Translations under genes and position numbers: made by a program
Shown: positions 33,316-40,209 of the stretch, piece after piece
How positions within the stretch are numbered: the stretch's first letter is position 1
How the letters are laid out: each line of letters opens with the position of its first letter
NCBI GenBank assembly: GCA_024280145.1
Contig: JAJRQR010000059.1
Coordinates: forward strand, 1-40,209
Direction of reading: 5' to 3'
DNA from: Bacteroidota bacterium
GTDB lineage: Bacteria; Bacteroidota; Bacteroidia; Flavobacteriales; Flavobacteriaceae
Length of the DNA: 40,209 nucleotides
Notes under the pieces: model-generated
The model's database searches: none
Told to the model about the DNA's origin: nothing
The model's input: only the letters and a program-made list of their open reading frames with translations

Positions 33316-35814
33316 TTATTTCCCGATTGACAATAAATTAGCAAATAAGCGATAAGCTCCTGAAACTCCAGCAGGAAGCTCTCTAAAAAAACTTATTCCC
33401 GTATAAATATAATACCCTTTTCCGTATTGGGCAACTAATAGTGACCCTTTGGTTTGTTTACTGCCTTTGTCGTGCATTCCTAAAATAGGAGTGAATTCTT
33501 TTCCCCATTTTTTCGGAAAGTACAGTCCTCTTTCTTGTACCCATCCTTCAAAATCGGCTTTTGTTATTTTGTTCGGGCTGTTTAATACTGGATGATTTAG
33601 TGCTAATAATTTCACTTCTGAATACTCATCTGTCACTCGATCTCTTGAAAGTTCAAGGTTATAAGGGGCTAATTCTTCCGTTACTAAACGATGACTGGTA
33701 TTGTATTGCAGAATTAAAGTCCCTCCATTTTCAACATAACTATTTAATACAGATTGTTTAAAAGCGAGTTCAGGAACAGTGTTATAGGCTCTAATTCCAA
33801 TAACAAGAGCATCAAATTGTTTAAGGTTTTCTGAAGTGATTTTCGAAGGTGAAATCGTAGTAACTTGATACCCGATTTGTTCTAAACTTTCAGGAATTGC
33901 ATCGCCAGCACCTTTAATATATCCTATGTTTTCTCCTTTTTTCTGAAGTGGAATATGAACTACTTTCGATGTAGTTTCCAATAAAACTTGTTGAAGTGGA
34001 ATGTGAGGATAATCAATCGTAAATAATTCTTTATTATAATAGATTTCACCAACTTTCATCAATGCTTTTAGGTTTCCTTCATTTTGTTCTTTAGGTGGAG
34101 TTAATGTGAAAAATAAAGTAATTTCATCTCCCTTTTTCGCAATAGAGTATTCCTGAATATCAGGTGTAATCATCCATCCCTTTGGTGCAGGAACCATAAT
34201 AGTACCTTTTAAATTATCTCTTCCAGCCCGTACAATTACAGGAATTTGTTTCGCTTCCGAAGTTGAAAAAACAATTACTTTTTCAGGAATACTTGCAGTT
34301 ACTTCTGGCAAAATAGCAAAAGGTTGATATACTTCTCCTTTAACGGGGTCGTTGAATTTATAGATTAAATTTCGTTCAAATTGTATGGGAATTCCGTTGA
34401 TTGTTATTCTAAAAATAACTGGAAACTGCTTTTCTAGTTCTGGTTTTCCTATTAATTTTTCATCATCAACTTGGTACATTCCTACGGTTCCTTTTTCCTT
34501 TAACCAATAGGGAGTACTGAAATTTAACTCGTTAAAAGTAGCAAAAGAACTCTCTAAATTATATTTTTTGTTTTTCTCTAACGGAGTCGGTTGTAAGGTA
34601 GAAGGAAATCCAGCAAATGGAGAAACTACAGAGCCTATTTTAATAGTTGCATTCGAACGATTGATAGCTTCAATAGTTACTGAAAAGTTTTCGTTGGGTG
34701 TAATGCTTTGTTGGTCTGCAACGGCTTCTAAAAATAAGCCAGCACAATCGGAAATTATGGTTTTAATTTCTTCTGTTTTAATGGTTTTCCAGTGTTCTTC
34801 AGGTAATTTTTGAATAAGTACGTACGCTTCCATTAACTGAGGAAGCATTGTTGAAGGGTCTTTAAAATTAAAATCTTCTTCAACTTTATATAATATCTTT
34901 CCAATTTCCTTTCCGCCTTCAATTCTAGACCAAGTGGTGTTGATGCCATCAAATAAATTGGATTTATCTTTTGGAAAATCACCTTTTAGAAATTCTAAAT
35001 ATTCAGTCTGACTTCCTCTAGTTCCAGTATTTCCAAAACCTTGTGATTTGTGCATACTTCTACTTAAAGCGGCAATTTCGCCGTTTGAAATCCCAAGATC
35101 TGAATAATAACCTCCTGTTTCAACTTCCACTAAATTACTTTTGTCAGCTTTATCAAATTTTTCTTTTGAGCCATAAAACCACCAAGAAGTATTAAAAAAT
35201 AATCGGCTTGGTTGCCAAGTTCCATATTCTTTTGCAGAGGTAGGATAAGCAGTAACATCGCCTACCAAATCAAAAGCATCCATACTTAACATTGCTGATG
35301 ATGTGTGATGTCCGTGGGTGCTTCCAGGGTTTTTATAATCAAAACGATTGATGATAATATCGGGTTGAAATCGCCTAATATTCATCACTACATCGCTTAA
35401 AACTTCTTTTTTATTCCAAATTTCTAAGGTTTCATCTGGATGTTTTGAATATCCGAAATCGTTAGCTCTAGTAAAAAATTGTTGACCACCATCGGTTCTT
35501 CTTGCAGCTAATAATTCTTGGGTACGAATTACTCCTAACAATTCCCTAATTTCTGGACCAATTAAATTTTGCCCACCATCACCTCTGGTAATAGAAAGGT
35601 AGGCTGTTCTTGCGTGAACTTCGTTTGCTAGATAGGAAATCAAACGTTGGTTTTCATCATCTGGATGTGCAGCTAGATACATCGCTGAACCTAAAAAATT
35701 TAATTTTTGTAGGTTGTGATATATTTATGAAGATGTAGGTTTTTCTGGTTGTTGGGCAAAAAGAGATGAAAAATGTAATACTAACGCAATAAGAAAAAAA
35801 GTAGTGTTTTGCAT
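33316..35814 (-). pseudogene. exported PIG-L/LmbE-family deacetylase interrupted by an in-frame TAA
   Basis: The gene starts at 35814 with a signal peptide (M-Q-N-T-T-F-F, ...S-S-L-F-A-Q). TAA occupies 35725-35727 (codon 30) after K-P-T-S-S. The frame continues I-Y-H-N-L-Q-K-L-N-F-L-G-S-A-M-Y-L-A-A-H-P-D-D-E-N, the zinc-binding A-H-P-D-D-E block of PIG-L N-acetylglucosaminyl deacetylases at restored residues 48-53, with H-G-H-H-T-S-S-A later. A long C-terminal part ends in a ThuA/glutamine-amidotransferase-like domain. Restored length is 833 codons. GAA to TAA fits relatives that read S-E-I-Y-H. The 788-codon remainder could be made from the internal ATG at 35682, but without its signal peptide. 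Confidence 0.85.
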
Positions 35815-35901
35815 AAAGGAAGATTAAATTTGGTAATCATCAAATATACCTAAATTGAAAAAGAGCTAAAGAAAAATCGAATTATTTTTACAAATTAATA
35901 A

Positions 35902-36492
35902 TTATTTAAAAGATTCCTGCTTACGCAGGAATTCGTATACCAAATGAGTAGGCAACCCCATTACATTAAAATAAGAACCTTCCATTTTGTTAATCCCTAT
36001 ATAACCCAACCATTCTTGTATTCCGTAGCTTCCAGCTTTATCATAGGGTTTGTAGATTTTGACGTAATAGTTAATTTCTTCACCTGTTAAATCATTAAAC
36101 CAAACTTTGGTCATATCGTGAATGGTTTTCTGGAAGTTTTTTCCAGTAAAAGTAACCGAAGTAAACACCTTGTGCATTCTTCCACTAAAGGATTTTATCA
36201 TTTTAAATGCCTCGGCAGCATCCTTTGGTTTTTCAATTGCTTTTCCTTGAAACCAAACAATCGTGTCACTCGTTATTAGTAAATCGTTTTCTGAAAGGTC
36301 TGTAAAAGCAGAAGCCTTTAATTTAGAAAGGTAATCGGTGATTTCAACGCCACGCAGGGTATCGGGATATACTTCTTCAATTTCTTTTAATTGAATGGTA
36401 AAATCGATATCCATTTCCTTGAAAAAAAGTTGCCTTCTTGGTGAACCTGAAGCTAGAATGATGTTATAGTGTTTTAGTTTTTCTGAAAGCAT
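35902..36492 (-). CDS. maf: Maf-family nucleoside triphosphate pyrophosphatase
   Basis: Cytoplasmic protein of 196 residues. The signature I-L-A-S-G-S-P-R-R (residues 12-20) is followed by L-I-T-S-D-T-I-V-W with the catalytic Asp, K-P-K-D-A-A-E-A, and the late Y-D-K-A-G-S-Y-G-I-Q-E and G-S-Y-x-N-V-M-G-L-P. The Q-E form of the last block fits the dTTP/UTP-hydrolysing (YhdE-like) branch. Maf proteins remove non-canonical or excess pyrimidine nucleotides. Its leader holds the 7-bp tandem repeat at 36501-36542. Confidence 0.93.
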   Translation of the reverse strand: MLSEKLKHYNIILASGSPRRQLFFKEMDIDFTIQLKEIEEVYPDTLRGVEITDYLSKLKASAFTDLSENDLLITSDTIVWFQGKAIEKPKDAAEAFKMIKSFSGRMHKVFTSVTFTGKNFQKTIHDMTKVWFNDLTGEEINYYVKIYKPYDKAGSYGIQEWLGYIGINKMEGSYFNVMGLPTHLVYEFLRKQESFK

Positions 36493-36500
36493 TTTATCAA

Positions 36501-36542
36501 GTTATGAGTTATGAGTTATGAGTTGTGAGTTGTGAGTTGTGA
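36501..36542. repeat. six tandem 7-bp units in front of maf
   Basis: (GTTATGA)x3 followed by (GTTGTGA)x3, exactly 42 bases, then a partial unit. The array begins 9 bases upstream of the maf start codon at 36492 and ends 7 bases before the UbiA gene stop at 36550. Confidence 0.95.
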
Positions 36543-36549
36543 GTGCTGT

Positions 36550-37461
36550 TTAGTTGATTACAAATGTATATAACAAAAGCGACCCCATTCCAAATAACAT
36601 GATGATTTTTAATAATTTTGATAAGAATGAAAAATCAGGTTTCGATTTTGCATCCAAAATTTTCATACAAAAATAACCTAGTGGTGCCAAAACTAATAAT
36701 AAGAAATAGACGACTGCAATAGTGTAATTGTAAAGGTTTGTATAGATATAAAAAATTATTCCAAAAAGCGATAAAACTCCCATTCCAAAAACAACATAGG
36801 AAGCTCTTTTTCTACCTATGACTATTGCTAAGGTGTTTAATTCTCCTTTTTTGTCGCCATCTATATCTTCAATATCTTTTACGATTTCTCGCATTAAATG
36901 TATGTAAAAGGCAAAGAAAGAGTAGGTTAATACAATTCCAAAGATAAAAGATTGGTGCTCTTGATTCATAAAAGTAATGGCAGGAAACAAATCAAATAAC
37001 CCGACAAGAATTAAACTAAAAGCTATCAATAAAGAGATCATAATATTTCCAACCAACAACATAGATTTTAAAAAAGTAGCGTATAAATACAAAAGAGCAG
37101 AGGTAACAATAAAAAATCCGAAAAAAGAACCTTCTCCAATTTGTTTTGAGAGGTAAAACCCCAATCCAACACCAATAATATTGAAAATAATAAATAAATT
37201 GAAAGCAGTTTTTTCAGAAATTGATTTACTAACGATTACTTTTTTAGGCTTATTAACTTTATCAATTTCTATATCATAAATATCGTTGATAATGTTTCCG
37301 GCTGCGGCAATAAAAACAGTCGCTAAAACCAATAACGCAAACTGAAATGTACTCAATGAAACACCCGCTCCAAGAGGTAAAAACAAACCGTAACGAATTA
37401 ATACTTGCATCAAGATAATGATGAGTAGGTTTTTGTAACGGATTAGTTTTAGGTAATTCAT
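36550..37461 (-). CDS. UbiA-family prenyltransferase (geranylgeranylglycerol-phosphate geranylgeranyltransferase-like)
   Basis: Inner-membrane protein of 303 residues with about eight or nine hydrophobic segments. Both Asp-rich motifs of UbiA enzymes are visible: N-D-I-Y-D-I-E-I-D at residues 59-67 and D-I-E-D-I-D-G-D near residue 190, which bind the prenyl diphosphate through magnesium. I chose the start M-N-Y-L-K-L-I-R-Y over a frame start at 37560 that runs back into the HAD gene. Bacteroidota copies are commonly called geranylgeranylglycerol-phosphate geranylgeranyltransferase. The true acceptor is unproven. Confidence 0.9.
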   Translation of the reverse strand: MNYLKLIRYKNLLIIILMQVLIRYGLFLPLGAGVSLSTFQFALLVLATVFIAAAGNIINDIYDIEIDKVNKPKKVIVSKSISEKTAFNLFIIFNIIGVGLGFYLSKQIGEGSFFGFFIVTSALLYLYATFLKSMLLVGNIMISLLIAFSLILVGLFDLFPAITFMNQEHQSFIFGIVLTYSFFAFYIHLMREIVKDIEDIDGDKKGELNTLAIVIGRKRASYVVFGMGVLSLFGIIFYIYTNLYNYTIAVVYFLLLVLAPLGYFCMKILDAKSKPDFSFLSKLLKIIMLFGMGSLLLYTFVIN

Positions 37462-37531
37462 AAATATTCTCGCTAAGTCGCAAAGGCGTAAAAGATATGA
37501 GATTTGGAATTTTTTTTTTTGAAATTTGGAC

Positions 37532-38068
37532 TTAGTCATACTTAGCACTAACACCTTCATCGTCCAACCATTTTCCTTGTACTTTTAGTACTTGTTCTAT
37601 CACATCACGTACGGCACCTTTCCCACCTTTTTTATGAGAAACATATAAGGATACTCGTTTAATTTCTTGAACAGCATCTTGCGGACAACAAGGTATAGCG
37701 ATTTCTTTCATCACTTGCAAATCGGGAATATCATCGCCCATATACAGTACATTTTCAGGCTTTATATTATTTTCCTTCAAATAAGTAGCCATTGTTTCGG
37801 TTTTATGATGTGCTCCTAAATAAATATCTTTAATCCCCAAACCTTGCAAACGCATTCGCACTCCTTCATTGGTTCCTCCAGAAATAATACACACGTTAAT
37901 TCCTTTGTCAACTGCTGTTTTTAGTGCAAATCCGTCTTTGGTGTGCATTTTTCGGTGCATTTCACCATTGGTAGCAACGATAATTGTTCCGTCAGTAAGC
38001 ACGCCATCCACATCAAAAATTAGTGTGGTTATTTGGTTTAAGTATTCTTTGTAATTCATTGTTGGCAT
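37532..38068 (-). CDS. HAD-IIIA hydrolase, KdsC-like (KDO 8-phosphate phosphatase type)
   Basis: Cytoplasmic protein of 178 residues. Motif I F-D-V-D-G-V-L-T-D-G (Asp19, Asp21), then the C-I-I-S-G-G-T motif II, the G-A-H-H-K motif, and M-G-D-D-I-P-D-L motif IV with the acidic pair. The cap-less length and the N-terminal D-G-V-L-T-D-G are typical of KdsC, which makes KDO for lipopolysaccharide. Relatives also act on other sugar phosphates. The start could also be the second Met at 38059. It sits in a same-strand block with DUF2520 upstream and UbiA/Maf downstream, a common flavobacterial order. Confidence 0.9.
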   Translation of the reverse strand: MPTMNYKEYLNQITTLIFDVDGVLTDGTIIVATNGEMHRKMHTKDGFALKTAVDKGINVCIISGGTNEGVRMRLQGLGIKDIYLGAHHKTETMATYLKENNIKPENVLYMGDDIPDLQVMKEIAIPCCPQDAVQEIKRVSLYVSHKKGGKGAVRDVIEQVLKVQGKWLDDEGVSAKYD

Positions 38069-38107
38069 AATAATATTTTAATTTAAACTATTTAGTGTAA
38101 AATTAGG

Positions 38108-38130
38108 TTTCGACTGCGCTCAACCAGACA
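38108..38130. repeat. dispersed-type element overlapping the 3' end of the DUF2520 gene
   Basis: TTTCGACTGCGCTCAACCAG, continuing to GACA, resembles an intergenic element common in flavobacterial genomes (general knowledge). The stop codon and last codons of the DUF2520 gene lie inside it. Confidence 0.45.
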
Positions 38131-38890
38131 AATTACTTTTATACTCCCTCAAAATAGCATTCGTCATTTCGCGATACAACTCTTTATGAGGACTATCTTT
38201 CAGCAAATGTAATTGTTTTTCGATTGTTTTTTTATCGTTTCTTTTTGCGGGTCCTGTTTGTGCTTCAAAAGGAGTGAGGCTTTCAACTTTATAGGCAGTT
38301 TCTTTAATTAATGGTATTAATAAATCGAATGATAATGAATTTTCAGCCAACAAATCACTTCCCACTTTATACAAGTAATTCACAAAATTATTCACGATTA
38401 CAGCACTTAAATGAAGCTTCTTTCTTTCTTCGGAAGAAATTTCTACTACCGTTTTAGAAATTTTATTACCAAGTTCTTTTAGAAATTTTACATCGGAATT
38501 ATTTGAAGCTTCCAAACAAATAGGAATTTCAGAAAAATCGACTCCCTTGTTTTTTGAAAACGATTGTAATGGGTAAAATACACCTTTTCTATTTTTGTCT
38601 GAAAGGGCTTCCATAGCAACACTCCCCGAAGTATGTACTACTAATTTATTTATAAAAGAAATACTTTCTGAAAAATCAGAAATCACATCGTCTGGCAAAG
38701 CGATAATATAAATGTCAGCGTCTTTTATTTCATAAATAGAAGTCGTTTTATCAATATTTTCTGGTAAACCGGAAAGGCTATTTTGGTTTCGGTTATATAC
38801 TTGAATCACTTCAATTCCTGAAGTTTTTTCAAAAATAGTACACAAATGACTTACCACATTTCCGGCACCAAATAAAACGATTTTTATCAT
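38120..38890 (-). CDS. Rossmann-fold/DUF2520 protein
   Basis: Protein of 256 residues. The N-terminal Rossmann motif I-V-L-F-G-A-G-N-V-V-S-H-L is followed by Y-I-I-A-L-P-D-D-V-I, V-V-H-T-S-G-S-V-A and G-V-F-Y-P-L-Q-S-F-S-K, then the helical DUF2520 domain with L-H-L-S-A-V-I-V-N-N-F-V-N-Y-L and T-G-P-A-K-R-N-D. This is the layout of proteins annotated as Rossmann-like and DUF2520-domain proteins, related to NADP-dependent reductases. The substrate is unknown. The C-terminal Leu-Ser-Gly and TGA stop are encoded by the dispersed element at 38108-38130. Confidence 0.9.
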   Translation of the reverse strand: MIKIVLFGAGNVVSHLCTIFEKTSGIEVIQVYNRNQNSLSGLPENIDKTTSIYEIKDADIYIIALPDDVISDFSESISFINKLVVHTSGSVAMEALSDKNRKGVFYPLQSFSKNKGVDFSEIPICLEASNNSDVKFLKELGNKISKTVVEISSEERKKLHLSAVIVNNFVNYLYKVGSDLLAENSLSFDLLIPLIKETAYKVESLTPFEAQTGPAKRNDKKTIEKQLHLLKDSPHKELYREMTNAILREYKSNLSG

Positions 38891-38920
38891 AGAACGAAGA
38901 TAGTAATTTTTGTTATTGAT

Positions 38921-38959
38921 AATGTCATTCAGAGCGAAGTTTACGTAGCGAAGAATCTC
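38921..38959. repeat. dispersed-type intergenic element (AATGTC...GAATCTC)
   Basis: The reverse complement begins GAGATTCTTCG and ends GAATGACATT, sharing both ends with the element at 18489-18519. It fills the gap between the divergent DUF2520 and haemoglobin genes. Confidence 0.5.
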
Positions 38960-39002
38960 TACTTTAAAGTATAATCAATACCTTTGCAATTCAATAATTA
39001 AG

Positions 39003-39395
39003 ATGCAAAAACAAGATATAAAATCCAGAGAAGATGTCGCAAAACTCATTCATGCTTTTTATGCAGAAGTAAGGGAAGACGACTTGTTAGGACCTATTTT
39101 TAATTCGATGATTAAAGATTGGGACAAACATTTAGATTTACTTACCGACTTTTGGGAAACCAACCTTTTCTTTGTTAAGAAATATACTGGAAATCCCTTA
39201 GAAGCACATGTTCGTGCCGATAAATTTAATAATCATACGATCAATGAATTCCATTTTGGGACTTGGTTGAACCTTTGGTTTAAAAATATTGACGATTTAT
39301 TTGAAGGAGAAAATGCCCAACTTGCCAAAAACAGAGCTAGAAATATGAGTACTTTTATGAATATGGAAATTTTTAATCACAAGCCTAAAAAGTAA
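39003..39395 (+). CDS. group III truncated haemoglobin
   Basis: Cytoplasmic protein of 130 residues. It has the group III pattern: Y-A-E-V-R-E-D-D-L-L-G-P-I-F-N near residue 20, D-F-W-E-T-N-L-F and the G-N-P-L-E-A-H stretch, then F-H-F-G-T-W-L-N-L-W-F. The haem-ligating His is probably in one of the last two. Members bind oxygen or nitric oxide. Flavobacterial copies are sometimes mislabelled as TatC-related because of neighbours. Its position beside ccsA, a cytochrome c maturation gene, fits a haem/respiration neighbourhood. Confidence 0.9.
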   Translation: MQKQDIKSREDVAKLIHAFYAEVREDDLLGPIFNSMIKDWDKHLDLLTDFWETNLFFVKKYTGNPLEAHVRADKFNNHTINEFHFGTWLNLWFKNIDDLFEGENAQLAKNRARNMSTFMNMEIFNHKPKK

Positions 39396-39497
39396 TTTAT
39401 TTTTTTTACAAAGACCACATAGATTTTCAAAACCTGGGGGTCTTAATAAATCATTTGTTAAAAATAAATTTTGTATTCGTAGCGAATTATAATTACC

Positions 39498-39505
39498 TAA
39501 ATTTG
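39498..39505 (+). promoter_or_regulatory. candidate -7 box of ccsA
   Basis: TAAATTTG matches TAnnTTTG and lies 18 bases before the ATG at 39523. A TTG at 39471-39473 is 24 bases upstream, slightly long for a -33 element. Nothing else is evident in the 127-base gap 39396-39522. Confidence 0.4.
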
Positions 39506-39522
39506 CAGAAAATTAACAACTC

Positions 39523-40209
39523 ATGCTTAAGAAATTTTTTTCTATTCTTTTCTCAACGCGTTTAACTTCCATTCTATTCATTGTTTTTGCTTTCGCTATG
39601 GCAACGGGAACATTTTTGGACGCTTCAGCAGATACTTCACCTACACCATATTCTCGCGAATTAATCTATAATACCAAATGGTTTGAAGCCATTATGGGCT
39701 TATTTATGATTAATTTTATTGGTAATATTTCAAAATATCGACTTTTTCGGAAAGAAAAATGGGCAACCCTTACGCTGCACCTTTCTTTTATATTAATCAT
39801 TTTTGGGGCTTTTGTAACTCGTTATATTAGTTTTGAAGGGATGATGCACATTCGGGAAGGAGCTACTGAAAATACCATTCTTTCTTCTGACACCTATTTA
39901 ACAATGTTTATTGATGGTGATTATAAAAAAAACGGAGTAGAACAACGTAGGAATATAAATCCTATTCCTTTACGATTATCAGAACGATTAAACAATGATT
40001 TTGATGTAGATACCGATTACAACGGGCAAAATGTTACTGTAAACTATGTAAATTATATCAGTAATGCCAAAGAAGGAATTATCGCTAAAGAAGGCGGTAA
40101 AAACTTCTTGAAAATTGTGGAAGCAGGAGGAGGAGAACGCCACGATCATTGGATTGGTGATGGCGATGTATTGGATATTCATAATGTGTTAATTTCATTA
40201 AATAATCCA
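39523..40209 (+). CDS. ccsA: cytochrome c biogenesis protein, fused ResB/CcsA type (3' end outside the window)
   Basis: The frame is open from ATG at 39523 to the window edge (229 codons), so this is the N-terminal fragment of a much longer gene. It begins M-L-K-K-F-F-S-I-L-F-S-T-R-L-T-S with a membrane helix containing A-M-A-T-G-T-F-L-D. A second segment holds W-F-E-A-I-M-G-L-F-M-I-N-F-I-G-N-I, then H-L-S-F-I-L-I-I-F-G-A-F-V-T-R-Y-I-S-F-E-G-M-M-H-I-R-E-G. This is the ResB-like half of the ~1000-residue ResB-CcsA fusion of Bacteroidota, which carries haem across the inner membrane for cytochrome c assembly (system II). The CcsA half should lie beyond 40209. Confidence 0.88.
   Translation, partial: MLKKFFSILFSTRLTSILFIVFAFAMATGTFLDASADTSPTPYSRELIYNTKWFEAIMGLFMINFIGNISKYRLFRKEKWATLTLHLSFILIIFGAFVTRYISFEGMMHIREGATENTILSSDTYLTMFIDGDYKKNGVEQRRNINPIPLRLSERLNNDFDVDTDYNGQNVTVNYVNYISNAKEGIIAKEGGKNFLKIVEAGGGERHDHWIGDGDVLDIHNVLISLNNP

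Noticed and set aside
11680-35727. Genetic code change (one stop codon reassigned)
   Set aside because: TAG, TAA and TGA all occur as internal stops, and all three also end normal genes here (for example TAG at 24236 and 33136, TGA at 38120, TAA widely), so no single reassignment fits.
36501-36542. CRISPR-like array
   Set aside because: Units are 7 bp and directly adjacent, without spacers; it is a simple tandem repeat.
36550-37560. Longer UbiA frame starting at 37560
   Set aside because: The extra 33 codons run into the upstream HAD gene and are not family-like; the membrane protein proper starts at 37461.
1-40209. Insertion sequences, prophage, tRNA or rRNA genes
   Set aside because: No transposase, integrase or phage structural gene and no clover-leaf or rRNA-like sequence was seen by reading; a tRNA scan was not run.

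Overview
The window is AT-rich chromosomal DNA from a Bacteroidota bacterium, almost certainly a member of the Flavobacteriaceae. Evidence: the signal peptides end in the family's typical ...AQ/...SQ form; there is a type IX secretion (T9SS) type A sorting tail; candidate promoters match the Bacteroidota -7 box TAnnTTTG; Shine-Dalgarno sequences are scarce; and the gene set is typical (DUF3570/DUF4266/ApbE cassette, Maf-UbiA-KdsC-like-DUF2520 block, group III truncated haemoglobin next to a ResB/CcsA cytochrome c biogenesis gene). I see no rRNA, tRNA, CRISPR array, prophage or insertion sequence.

Layout. 1-3.2 kb: small membrane protein, DUF2461 protein, a flavobacterial hypothetical and an SLC13/DASS transporter. 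3.3-11 kb, minus strand: VPS10/BNR exported protein, a LolA-like exported protein broken by a frameshift, an MscS-type channel with DUF3817, a D-Ala-D-Ala dipeptidase, two paralogous small hypotheticals and dps. 11.2-16.5 kb, plus strand: two exported proteins each cut by one in-frame stop, then a thioredoxin-ApbE-DUF4266-DUF3570 redox cassette. 16.6-18.8 kb: membrane protein/XRE pair, DEAD-box helicase, DUF1456. 18.8-23.2 kb: penicillin acylase (interrupted), a hypothetical and a CurA-type reductase, flanked by two tiny paralogous 33-codon genes. 23.3-30.6 kb: exported proteins, a sigma-like regulator, a doubly interrupted T9SS-sorted BNR protein, a beta-barrel protein and an S10 peptidase. 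30.6-38.9 kb, minus strand: methyltransferase, sodium/solute symporter with a 37-residue membrane companion, PIG-L deacetylase (interrupted) and the Maf-UbiA-HAD-DUF2520 core block. The end holds truncated haemoglobin and the first 229 codons of ccsA.

Two observations stand out. First, six of about 44 genes are interrupted, by six single in-frame stops (all three stop codons) and one -1 frameshift at CCCTTTT. All six encode exported proteins, while none of the cytoplasmic or inner-membrane genes is hit. Second, two unlisted 33-codon genes on the minus strand align without gaps (19/33 identical, with synonymous differences at several identical residues), each with a TAATTTTG promoter box 51-56 nt upstream of the start and a hairpin terminator downstream. 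They look like a real and probably unannotated family of very basic small proteins.
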